The notes under the pieces are model-generated. The model was not told where the DNA came from. It was given only the letters and a program-made list of their open reading frames with translations, and did no database searches. From Cuniculiplasma sp. (lineage in GTDB: Archaea > Thermoplasmatota > Thermoplasmata > Thermoplasmatales > Thermoplasmataceae), in the NCBI GenBank assembly GCA_023256455.1, contig JAGDXN010000062.1:2525-13120 (forward strand): a stretch of 10,596 nucleotides of DNA, given 5' to 3'. This document shows, piece after piece, positions 1-6,302 of this stretch. Numbering within the stretch: position 1 is the first letter of the stretch; each line of letters starts with the position of its first letter. The translations under genes were made by a program, and so were the position numbers.

Positions 1-1065
1 AAGGTAATAGAGAGAGCTGAACAGCTCTACAAAAGAATGTCAGAATCCGGAAAAACCGTGAGTGAAAGCATAATTGCCTCCGTAAGGGAAGAGGTGGAAA
101 GAGGAGAAATAATCTCCTATGGGGAAGATAAACTACCAGCTGGACCTGCCATAAAAGATTCTGATGCAGTCATAGTTGTGGAAGGAAGAAACGATGTCCT
201 GAATCTTCTCAAATACGGTATAAAAAATACCATAGCTGTACAGGGAACAAACATTCCTAAAACAGTGCAGAAACTTTCCAAGGAAAGGACAACAACTGTC
301 TTTCTTGACGGTGACAGGGGAGGAGACCTCATACTCAAGGAAATGCTTCAGGTTGCAGAAGTTGACTTTGTAGCAAGGGCTCCACCGGGAACTGAAGTGG
401 AGGAACTGACATATAAGCAGATTGTGAAGGCTCTGAGATACAAGACTCCGACAGAACAGTACCTTGCAATGAGGGGAATGAACGAGGATCTCAAGAACTA
501 TCAGGAGAGAACTGACAAATCTACAGATAAGGAAAAACACGAAAATACAAAGGAGGAAAGCCAGGATAGCCATGAGAAAAAGGAGCCTCAGGAGCATCAC
601 AGGGAACATGGCCATGGAAAGGAGGAGAATGAAGAGCATAGGGAACATTCAAATCAGAGAAGGGAAAACAGAAAGGAAACTGAAAACCATGAGGTCCAGA
701 ACGAGGAAAAACATGAAAAGGCTCCTGAGGAAAAGAAGGAGGAGCCTCCACTTAATACAGAGAGACCATTTTCACTTGAAGACCCTGAGAGTGTAAGAAG
801 GAAATTAAACTACCTTTCCAATTCAAAGGAGACTGAGATATTCAACGAAAAGGGTGAGGCTGCAGGCTCCTTTCCACTTGCAGAGGCTCCTGAAAAGATT
901 GAGGCACTTGAAAAAGTCTCATGCATAATTACAGGTGGAGTAATATCCCAGAGGCTTGTGGATATAGCACACAAAAAGGGTGCAAGCGTGATATATGGAA
1001 TTAAGAAAGGGAATATTACCAAAAAGCCTGAAGACATGAGAATTGTACCACTTGAAGAGGCGTAG
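1..1065 (+). CDS. dnaG: Archaeal DnaG-type primase / exosome subunit, 5' end outside the window
   Basis: The reading frame is open from base 1, so the gene enters from the left; the ATG at 37 is internal (354 residues visible). The TOPRIM domain is clear: VVEGRND at 175-195 carries the catalytic Glu (codon 181-183) and DGDRGGD at 307-327 carries the acidic metal-binding pair. LPAGP, ARAPPG and EVEEL are typical of archaeal DnaG. In archaea this family synthesises RNA primers weakly and is also a stable subunit of the RNA exosome; the visible part cannot separate these roles. About 80 residues coded by 484-756 are a Glu/Lys/Arg/His-rich low-complexity linker, after which a conserved-looking C-terminal segment ends in IVPLEEA. 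The next gene begins one codon after the TAG stop, so the two are probably co-transcribed. Family identity is very secure; missing N-terminal length is estimated at roughly 70-110 residues from family size. Confidence 0.96.
   Translation, partial: KVIERAEQLYKRMSESGKTVSESIIASVREEVERGEIISYGEDKLPAGPAIKDSDAVIVVEGRNDVLNLLKYGIKNTIAVQGTNIPKTVQKLSKERTTTVFLDGDRGGDLILKEMLQVAEVDFVARAPPGTEVEELTYKQIVKALRYKTPTEQYLAMRGMNEDLKNYQERTDKSTDKEKHENTKEESQDSHEKKEPQEHHREHGHGKEENEEHREHSNQRRENRKETENHEVQNEEKHEKAPEEKKEEPPLNTERPFSLEDPESVRRKLNYLSNSKETEIFNEKGEAAGSFPLAEAPEKIEALEKVSCIITGGVISQRLVDIAHKKGASVIYGIKKGNITKKPEDMRIVPLEEA
484..756 (+). repeat. Purine-rich low-complexity tract coding a charged linker in DnaG
   Basis: The plus strand is strongly purine-biased here and codes a run of Glu, Lys, Arg, His and Gln with hardly any hydrophobic residues (for example EEHREHSNQRREN). 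It separates the TOPRIM domain from the C-terminal segment of DnaG. It has no exact repeat unit; it reads as degenerate E/K/H-rich sequence, probably disordered. Several His clusters (HHREHGHG) could bind metal, but this is a guess. Confidence 0.7.
1057..1060 (+). promoter_or_regulatory. Shine-Dalgarno GAGG supporting the TTG start at 1069
   Basis: GAGG lies inside the last codons of dnaG, eight bases before TTG at 1069. There is no ATG in this frame before residue 54, which would cut off the Walker A motif, and an in-frame TAG sits at 1063. TTG is therefore the only reasonable start for the AAA+ gene. Confidence 0.6.
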
Positions 1066-1068
1066 AAA

Positions 1069-2544
1069 TTGAAGTTTGAAAATGTAGAAAGTACTCTTGA
1101 TGTTAAAATACCGTCCGATCCCCTTGAGAGGGTAATCGGACAGGATGAGGCTGTGAGGATCGCCAAGGTAGCGGCAAGGCAAAGAAGAAATCTTCTTCTT
1201 GTTGGCCCTCCTGGAGTTGGAAAATCCATGATAGGCCAGGCACTCTCCTTTTTAATACCAAAACCCGAACACGAGGTGAGAGTCATACATAATCCAAGAT
1301 ACCCTGAAAGGCCCTTTGTGGAGATTAAGAGCAGGGCTCAGGTTGAGCAAGAAGAGGAGGACATGAATGCTGCAGAGGGATACCTGGTTAAGCCGGAGGA
1401 TGTGCCGCCAGATGTTGCCGAAAGACTCGGGTATAGATGCACGAAATGCGGATTCATATCCATATATACTGAAACTACCTGCCCCAGATGTGGCCAGCCA
1501 AAGGTCCAGAACGTTAATCAGGGTCCATTTGGGGATATGTTTAACGTTCTTGGCCAGGCCCTGGGTGTTCAGAATAATCAGGAAAGGGTAACAACCACAA
1601 GAAAGTATGGAGAAAAGGAAGAGGTAATAGAATACGAAAGGGCAAATGAAATGATCAGGGTTCTCGACGAGAGGACTCTGGAAAGAAAGAGAAAAATGGA
1701 TAGAAAGAGCCCAAGCAAGGTCATTGTTCCCATAAATAGAAACACATTTATTCTTGCCACAGGGGCAAGTGAAACTGAACTTCTTGGAGATGTCAGACAC
1801 GATCCCTATGGTGGCCATCCCCAGCTTGGAACAAGCCCCTATGAAAGAGTAATAGCAGGTTCAATCCATGAGGCCCATGAAGGTGTGCTTTTTATTGATG
1901 AGATCACCCACCTTGGAGAACTTCAGAGATCCATCCTGACTGCCATGCAGGAGAAAAAGTTCCCAATCACAGGAAGAAATCCACAGAGTGCAGGGGCCAG
2001 CGTGAGGGTTGATAATGTACCCACAGATTTCATACTGGTTGCAGCCTGCAACATTCAGGATCTTCAGCAGATATTAAGCCCGTTGAGATCAAGGATTTCT
2101 GGAAACGGGTATGAAGTTTTGATGGAAGTTACAATGCCATATAACGAAAAGAATGCATACAGGTATCTTCAGTTCATATCCCAGGAAATCAACAGTGATG
2201 GGAAAATACCCCATATGACCGTGGAGGGTGCGTCGCTCATAATCGAAGAGGGAAAGAGAAGGGCCATGATAGTTGACGGAAAGGAAAATGCCCTTACGCT
2301 CAGACTCAGAGAGCTGGGTGGACTCGTGAGGGCTGCCGGCGATATTGCAGTATCCCTTAACCATGACTTTATTGAAAAGAAGGATGTCATAGAGGCGCTG
2401 AAAATATACATGCCTGTTGAGGAAAAGATAGCAAAGGTTTACGGAAATATGGGCAATGCCATTTCAAGTGAGGCTACTGCATCCCAAAAGATGTCAGGTT
2501 ATTATGGCGGATCGTCCTTTCCCTATGCAGACGGCTACAGATGA
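1069..2544 (+). CDS. LonB-like AAA+ ATPase lacking the protease domain, with a zinc-ribbon-like insert
   Basis: The 491-residue product starts at TTG. AAA+ motifs in order: an IGQDEAV box (23-29), Walker A GPPGVGKS (46-53), Walker B VLFIDE (273-278), sensor 1 Asn328 in VAACN, arginine finger in SPLRSR (337-342), and a sensor 2/lid segment LRLRELGGLVRAAGDIA (411-427) highly typical of archaeal LonB. GDVRHDPYGG and TAMQEKKFPITG are also LonB-like. Archaeal LonB normally has transmembrane helices inserted between Walker A and B and a C-terminal S16 protease domain. Here the insert has no hydrophobic helices; it carries C124, C127, C138 and C141 (CTKC...CPRC), a zinc-ribbon pattern. The protein stops soon after the lid (PVEEKIAKVYG) with a Gly/Ser/Tyr-rich tail and no protease Ser-Lys domain. 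It is probably a soluble remodelling ATPase or an unfoldase for a partner rather than a self-contained protease. It is co-transcribed with dnaG and sits 44 bases before a VWA gene, which recalls MoxR-VWA pairs; that link is inferred. Confidence 0.88.
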   Translation: MKFENVESTLDVKIPSDPLERVIGQDEAVRIAKVAARQRRNLLLVGPPGVGKSMIGQALSFLIPKPEHEVRVIHNPRYPERPFVEIKSRAQVEQEEEDMNAAEGYLVKPEDVPPDVAERLGYRCTKCGFISIYTETTCPRCGQPKVQNVNQGPFGDMFNVLGQALGVQNNQERVTTTRKYGEKEEVIEYERANEMIRVLDERTLERKRKMDRKSPSKVIVPINRNTFILATGASETELLGDVRHDPYGGHPQLGTSPYERVIAGSIHEAHEGVLFIDEITHLGELQRSILTAMQEKKFPITGRNPQSAGASVRVDNVPTDFILVAACNIQDLQQILSPLRSRISGNGYEVLMEVTMPYNEKNAYRYLQFISQEINSDGKIPHMTVEGASLIIEEGKRRAMIVDGKENALTLRLRELGGLVRAAGDIAVSLNHDFIEKKDVIEALKIYMPVEEKIAKVYGNMGNAISSEATASQKMSGYYGGSSFPYADGYR

Positions 2545-2558
2545 TGATTTCTAAAAAC

Positions 2559-2567
2559 ATTATTATA
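2559..2567 (+). promoter_or_regulatory. TATA-like box for the VWA-PP2C-kinase operon, leaderless spacing
   Basis: The 44-base gap before the VWA gene holds an AT-rich ATTATTATA element whose centre is about 26 bases upstream of the ATG at 2589. That is the distance expected between an archaeal TATA box and a transcription start at the start codon itself. No Shine-Dalgarno sequence is visible before 2589. Both facts favour leaderless transcription of the triad from its own promoter. Confidence 0.5.
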
Positions 2568-2588
2568 CACTTTTCAATTTAACTAAAC

Positions 2589-3302
2589 ATGTTCAGGAAG
2601 AAACTGGATGCCACGGAAATACCATTAAAATATCCATCTGAGCCAAAGTGTCCCGTTGTGCTTTTACTAGACAGTTCAGGCTCAATGGAGGGAGAACCCT
2701 CTGAAGACCTGAAGAAAGGGCTGAAAAAGTTTCTAAAGGATATGAGAAAGGATGACCTTGCAAGGAAAAGGGTTGAAGTTAGCGTAATCTCATTCAACGA
2801 TAACGTAAGACAGATTGTTCCATTTTCCACCGTAGATACAATTAATGACGACAAAATAGTTCTTGAACCTAAAGGGAAGACAGCAATGGGAGAGGCCATA
2901 CTGATGGCAATTTCCAAAATTGAAGAGAGAAAGATGGATTATAGCAAAAATGGTATCCAGTATTTCAGGCCATGGATATGGCTTATGACAGATGGATCTC
3001 CCACTGATATGCATCCTGAGGGAAATGACCAGATGAAGACTGAATGGAAGGTTGTATTGGATAAAGTGCACGAAGGGGTAAAGAATGGAAAATTCCTGTT
3101 CTTTGCAGTGGGCATTGACGAGGCAGATATGGAAATATTAAGTGCTATTTCTGTTGAACCGCCCATCAGAATGGAGCAACAGAAGTTCAGTGAGATGTTT
3201 GACTGGCTCAGCAAGAGCATTGCCTCCACATCCAGGAGCAGTACTGCCGAGCAGATCAAACTTGATCCCACAGATTCATGGGGAAAGAGAGTTAAAAAAT
3301 GA
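2589..3302 (+). CDS. TerY/YegL-type von Willebrand factor A (VWA) domain protein
   Basis: The 237-residue product is essentially one VWA domain with a complete metal-ion-dependent adhesion site: DSSGS at 28-32, Thr98 in GKTAMGEA, and Asp135 in LMTDGSPTD. PWIWLMTDG, the FDWLS segment near 204-208 and the Ser-rich tail are typical of the TerY/YegL subgroup rather than of integrin-like or magnesium-chelatase VWA proteins. There is no signal peptide or membrane helix, so it should be cytosolic. Such proteins are thought to be metal-dependent scaffolds that present substrates or partners. The last four bases overlap the start of the PP2C gene (ATGA at 3299-3302), indicating translational coupling. 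Together with the next two genes it makes the VWA-PP2C-kinase set known as the TerY-P triad in bacteria (yegL-yegK-yegI in E. coli). Its exact partner and ligand are unknown. Confidence 0.94.
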   Translation: MFRKKLDATEIPLKYPSEPKCPVVLLLDSSGSMEGEPSEDLKKGLKKFLKDMRKDDLARKRVEVSVISFNDNVRQIVPFSTVDTINDDKIVLEPKGKTAMGEAILMAISKIEERKMDYSKNGIQYFRPWIWLMTDGSPTDMHPEGNDQMKTEWKVVLDKVHEGVKNGKFLFFAVGIDEADMEILSAISVEPPIRMEQQKFSEMFDWLSKSIASTSRSSTAEQIKLDPTDSWGKRVKK

Positions 3303-4036
3303 AAAATTTCTTTGCGGCAGGGGCAAGTGTAAGGGGTGCATCCCATATATCATCCAATAAGGAATGCGAAGATTATATTGATTTTTCCATAAATGACAAC
3401 TGCTGCATAATGGCCGTGGCAGATGGTGCAGGCAGTGCAGAAAGGGGTGGGGCCGGTGCCAGAGTGGCAGTCAGGTCCGTGATGGAATATATGCGTGAAA
3501 GGAAATATCCCGAAAGAGTAAACCTGAAAAATATGGTGGAATATGCAAGAAACAGCCTTGGCCATTTTGCCATTCTTGACGGCTATGACTTTAAGGATTA
3601 TGCCACCACACTCATTGTAATCATATCATACGGAGATAGAATAAGACTGATACAAATAGGGGATGGAGGTGTTGTGGGAAGAAGAAAGGGTAAATTCCAG
3701 ATGATTTCTGAGCCCATGAATACGGAATATGCAAATGAAACTGTGTTTCTGACCTCAGCCTCATATATGAAATTTCTCAGGACAGGAACATTCAGAAATT
3801 TTGATCTCATATTTGCCTTTACAGACGGCATACAGAATGCCGTGCTTGAAAGGAAAAATGGAAGTTATTCACCCTTTGTGGGTTTTTTTGAAGCCATGGA
3901 ATCCTTTGCGGTTGAGGAAAGTTCCTCTGTTGATGGCTCAAGAGAAATAGAGGAGATGCTTGACAGCCAGCGCTTCAGAAATATTTCATCCGATGACAAG
4001 ACCTTTGGTTTAATCCACTACAGGGGTGAAGTGTGA
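3299..4036 (+). CDS. PP2C-family Ser/Thr protein phosphatase, YegK/PphC-like
   Basis: The 245-residue cytosolic protein has the PP2C motif series in order: an acidic ED at 24-25 in the NKECEDY segment, the metal-binding Asp42 in ADGAGSA, the ATT segment at 102-104, GDGG at 121-124 (the usual motif is GDS), FTDG at 174-177, and SDDKT at 231-235 supplying the C-terminal metal-binding Asp. It should remove phosphate from Ser/Thr residues with two Mn or Mg ions. It is shorter than a full eukaryotic PP2C, as expected for the YegK-type group. The start overlaps the VWA stop by four bases and the gene ends where the kinase begins, so all three are likely made in fixed proportion. The natural substrate is probably the adjacent kinase or proteins it phosphorylates; this follows from known kinase-phosphatase pairs, not from the sequence. 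Confidence 0.92.
   Translation: MKNFFAAGASVRGASHISSNKECEDYIDFSINDNCCIMAVADGAGSAERGGAGARVAVRSVMEYMRERKYPERVNLKNMVEYARNSLGHFAILDGYDFKDYATTLIVIISYGDRIRLIQIGDGGVVGRRKGKFQMISEPMNTEYANETVFLTSASYMKFLRTGTFRNFDLIFAFTDGIQNAVLERKNGSYSPFVGFFEAMESFAVEESSSVDGSREIEEMLDSQRFRNISSDDKTFGLIHYRGEV
4025..4029 (+). promoter_or_regulatory. Shine-Dalgarno GGTGA deciding the kinase start
   Basis: GGTGA matches the archaeal 16S rRNA 3' end. It is six bases before ATG at 4036 but only three before the overlapping in-frame GTG at 4033. The ATG is therefore preferred; the two choices differ by one residue. Confidence 0.55.
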
Positions 4037-5148
4037 TGGAAGGTAAAAGGCTAAGGTTGTCAAAGATTGACGCTCGTGGCAGAAATGTATCCTATTTCAT
4101 AAGGCTCGGAGAAAGAACTCATACGGGCGGAGAGGGCGAAATATACAGCGTTGAGGGAGAGCCGGAAATCCTCGGAAAGATATACAGTGATGTTTCGATA
4201 CAGAATCCTGGCATTAGAAAATTCAAAATGGAAAAGATCAGAAAGATGATGCTTAAACCTCCTGAGAGGAGAGATGGCCTTGCATGGCCTGAAGGTCTGC
4301 TCTTTGATGGCCACGAAAGCCCTGAGAATTTTGTTGGTTTTACCATGAGAAGATTCAGCAACATGGAGATGCTTGAAAACGTATATACAAATGAGACAAG
4401 ATTTGAACTTCTTGAAAAGGTTCAGTGGGAAAATCTCAGAAGATGGAGCAGCCTTTTCATGATTGCATTGAACCTCAGCATAATAATGGAAGACATATGC
4501 AGGAAAGGTTATATCATTGCAGATTTGAGCCCTGCCAATATACTTGTGGATCCAGATATGAGAGTTGCACTGATAGATTGCGATTCTTTCATAATAAGGG
4601 GAGAAAACGAATACGGCAGGATAGTTGGAAATCCTGAATACACAGCACCTGAAAGGCTTAAGATTAAAAAGATGGGGAATACGGATGAGGCTTCATGGAG
4701 GTTTTCCTTTGCCGTACTCATATTCAGAATTCTAATGCTTGGATACCATCCCTTCAGAGGTATTTATCCAGATAATCCGGAATACACTGAAACAGACAAT
4801 ATAATAAATGGAAATTCACCCTATTTTGGCGGAAAGGGATCAAGACAATACGGATCCCCATCAGAATCGGCCATTCCAGAACCACTCAAAACACTATTTG
4901 TGAGAGCTTTCATATATGGAGTAAAAAGTCCCATGATACGGCCCGATTTTACTGAATGGAGAAAGACACTTCAATATGTTTATGAATTGAGGCATGAAAA
5001 GTTTTACATATGCGGCAAATCGTCCAATCACATATTTTATGAAAACCCTCTCCATATATGCCCATGGTGCAGGATCGATGAGGAATGGGGCTCAGGTGAT
5101 CCTTTCCCGACTGCTGAGACCATAAGGATGATAAAAAATGGGTTATAA
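4036..5148 (+). CDS. Hanks-type Ser/Thr protein kinase with C-terminal Cys/His cluster, YegI-like
   Basis: The 370-residue product (numbered from ATG 4036) has a glycine loop around 25-36 (GERTHTGGEGEIY), the ATP-binding Lys48 in LGKIY, a catalytic loop DLSPAN at 163-168 with Asp163 and Asn168, a metal-binding Asp181 in LIDCDSF, and TAPER at 203-207 as the APE motif. The usual HRD is IAD and the usual DFG is DCD, but Lys, catalytic Asp, Asn and metal Asp are all kept, so activity is likely. After the kinase lobe comes C326, H332, C342 and C345 (YICG...NH...CPWC), a likely small zinc-binding fold. No membrane helix is evident, unlike many PknB-type receptor kinases. It matches the kinase of the TerY-P triad (the YegI group, often annotated with an added helix-hairpin-helix domain, which I cannot see here). 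It follows the phosphatase with a TGATG overlap. Substrates are unknown. Confidence 0.9.
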   Translation: MEGKRLRLSKIDARGRNVSYFIRLGERTHTGGEGEIYSVEGEPEILGKIYSDVSIQNPGIRKFKMEKIRKMMLKPPERRDGLAWPEGLLFDGHESPENFVGFTMRRFSNMEMLENVYTNETRFELLEKVQWENLRRWSSLFMIALNLSIIMEDICRKGYIIADLSPANILVDPDMRVALIDCDSFIIRGENEYGRIVGNPEYTAPERLKIKKMGNTDEASWRFSFAVLIFRILMLGYHPFRGIYPDNPEYTETDNIINGNSPYFGGKGSRQYGSPSESAIPEPLKTLFVRAFIYGVKSPMIRPDFTEWRKTLQYVYELRHEKFYICGKSSNHIFYENPLHICPWCRIDEEWGSGDPFPTAETIRMIKNGL

Positions 5149-5236
5149 TAGATATTTAAATTCATTTATAGATGCAAAATTTACACTTTATGCCTGTGGT
5201 TAATAAAGTTAATAATATCATGATTCAGGTGAAAAA
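5149..5236 (+). promoter_or_regulatory. Promoter and leader of the peroxiredoxin gene, with a tandem GTTAATAA repeat
   Basis: Two TATA-like candidates are present: TATTTAAA at 5153-5160 and TTTATA at 5165-5170. Either would give a leader of about 40-55 bases. GTTAATAA occurs twice, at 5199-5206 and 5208-5215, with a nine-base period, between the likely transcription start and the ribosome binding site. AGGTGA at 5227-5232 lies four bases before ATG 5237 and is a strong Shine-Dalgarno sequence, unlike the leaderless-looking VWA gene. The exact transcription start cannot be read from sequence. Confidence 0.45.
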
Positions 5237-5845
5237 ATGCCAATAGCGTTAGGTCAAAAAGCTCCAGATTTTACGGTAAATACAACGAAAGGCCCCATAT
5301 CACTTTCCTCATACAAGGGAAAGTGGGTACTCCTGTTTTCACACCCGGCTGATTTTACCCCGGTGTGCACAACAGAGTTCCTTGGTTTCACAGAAAGGTA
5401 TGCTGATTTCCAGAAGCTTGATGTGAGCCTCATAGGTCTCAGTATAGACAGCATATATTCCCACATTGCATGGATGAGAGACATTAAGGAAAAATATGGT
5501 GTGGAGATTCCATTCCCCATAATTGCAGATATAAACAAGGAGGTTGCATCTGAGTTTAATGTGATCAACCCTGACGATGGCCTCACAGTGAGGGGAGTCT
5601 TCATAATTGATCCAAACCAGAAAGTCAGGTGGATCGCCTACTATCCAGCAGAAGTGGGAAGAAATGTGAATGAAATAATAAGAGTCATAAAGGCACTGAA
5701 GTTTAACTGGGACAGGAAACTTGCCACACCCGTGAACTGGCAGGAAGGGGAGCCCGGAGTAATGGGAGCACCAGCCACTCTGGAAGAGAGTTATAACAGA
5801 GAGAAGGATGGTGCCGAGAGATGGTACCTTAAAAGAGTGAAGTAA
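5237..5845 (+). CDS. Peroxiredoxin, Prx6 type with a single cysteine
   Basis: The 202-residue cytosolic protein reduces hydrogen peroxide and organic hydroperoxides. The active site is PADFTPVCTTE with peroxidatic Cys44, the supporting Thr41 and Pro42, and the conserved Arg119 in VRGVF. The C-terminal half (RKLATPVNW, then GEPGVMGAP) is characteristic of the archaeal Prx6/AhpC-TSA group. Cys44 is the only cysteine, so there is no resolving Cys in the tail such as the pair found in the longer (about 250-residue) Aeropyrum enzyme. It must be recycled by an external thiol or by another route (1-Cys mechanism). A strong ribosome binding site and a separate leader suggest high, independent expression, fitting an aerobic acidophile exposed to iron and oxygen chemistry. 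It lies 88 bases after the kinase gene and four bases before a small unknown gene. Confidence 0.95.
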   Translation: MPIALGQKAPDFTVNTTKGPISLSSYKGKWVLLFSHPADFTPVCTTEFLGFTERYADFQKLDVSLIGLSIDSIYSHIAWMRDIKEKYGVEIPFPIIADINKEVASEFNVINPDDGLTVRGVFIIDPNQKVRWIAYYPAEVGRNVNEIIRVIKALKFNWDRKLATPVNWQEGEPGVMGAPATLEESYNREKDGAERWYLKRVK

Positions 5846-5849
5846 AATC

Positions 5850-6188
5850 ATGACTGAGTGCGCCATGTTCAACATGACCCTCAGTGGGGGTCATCCCTCA
5901 ACCATATGTGTTGAGATATCAAAATTTCCTCAATCCCTTTCATTTCTGAAGGATATGCTTTCCTCTGAATATATCGATGAATATATGGAGGATTTTATAA
6001 GAGATTTTGCCAGAACCGATGAAATAATGCCAGACGACAGGACCCTGGGCTTTGTTGTCATAAACATACCAAGGAAAAAAATGACATTTGCCTTCAGCAG
6101 AATAGATGAAACACTCAAAAAAAGAATTAGAGATATCTCTTCTGATTTCGGGAAAATAGGATATGAAGTGGAACTTGATATGGAATAG
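5850..6188 (+). CDS. Small acidic protein of unknown function
   Basis: This 112-residue protein is not recognised. It begins four bases after the peroxiredoxin stop, with a weak GAGTGA at 5835-5840 nine bases before ATG, so it is probably co-transcribed and partly coupled. It appears to be a small soluble alpha/beta protein: a Cys-containing N-terminus (C4, C20), an acidic helix-rich middle with EYIDEYMEDFIRDF, a strand-like TLGFVVINIP, then MTFAFSRI and a basic/acidic C-terminal helix. There are no membrane helices and no signal peptide. Internal ATGs at 5865 and 5874 are alternative starts. Codon use matches its neighbours. The link to peroxide stress is positional only. Confidence 0.75.
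   Translation: MTECAMFNMTLSGGHPSTICVEISKFPQSLSFLKDMLSSEYIDEYMEDFIRDFARTDEIMPDDRTLGFVVINIPRKKMTFAFSRIDETLKKRIRDISSDFGKIGYEVELDME
5874..5894 (+). other. Seven-base-pair inverted repeat in the 5' end of the small gene
   Basis: ATGACCC at 5874-5880 and GGGTCAT at 5888-5894 are perfect reverse complements around a seven-base loop. In RNA this gives a GC-containing hairpin about 25 bases inside the gene, with an alternative ATG (5874) in the stem. It may be chance, or it may lower translation of the second gene of the pair. Confidence 0.35.
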
Positions 6189-6302
6189 AAGCAATGAACT
6201 GATATTCAAAGAATAACACTTATTATTGACTCAATTAATGAATGAAGAAATATTATGTCCCATATTTTATCCCCAATGTTTTAAAATTTAATTTTGTATG
6301 GT
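6189..6302. terminator. AT-rich convergent intergenic region, probable terminators for both directions
   Basis: The plus-strand genes end at 6188 and the minus-strand peptidase ends at 6303. T-tracts at 6279-6282, 6287-6289 and 6292-6295 on the plus strand, followed by five T at 6311-6315, fit archaeal U-rich termination. The A-tracts in the same stretch give T-tracts for transcription from the right. No strong GC hairpin, tRNA or open reading frame is present. Confidence 0.4.

Noticed and set aside
133..648. Long minus-strand open frame (171 codons) opposite dnaG
   Set aside because: It is the antisense of the purine-rich charged linker and TOPRIM code; the translation is Phe/Leu/Ser/Cys-rich with no motif, while the plus strand has unmistakable DnaG motifs.
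1252..1818. Minus-strand open frame of 188 codons opposite the AAA+ gene
   Set aside because: It shadows a gene with intact Walker and sensor motifs; its own translation shows no family features and no plausible start signals.
1069..2544. Calling this gene a complete LonB protease
   Set aside because: The S16 protease domain and transmembrane helices are absent; only the AAA+ part is present.
5237..5845. Two-cysteine peroxiredoxin mechanism
   Set aside because: The protein contains only one cysteine (Cys44), so no resolving Cys exists.
6189..6302. tRNA, small RNA or short gene in the convergent gap
   Set aside because: The stretch is AT-rich without cloverleaf, strong hairpin or an open frame with a ribosome binding site.
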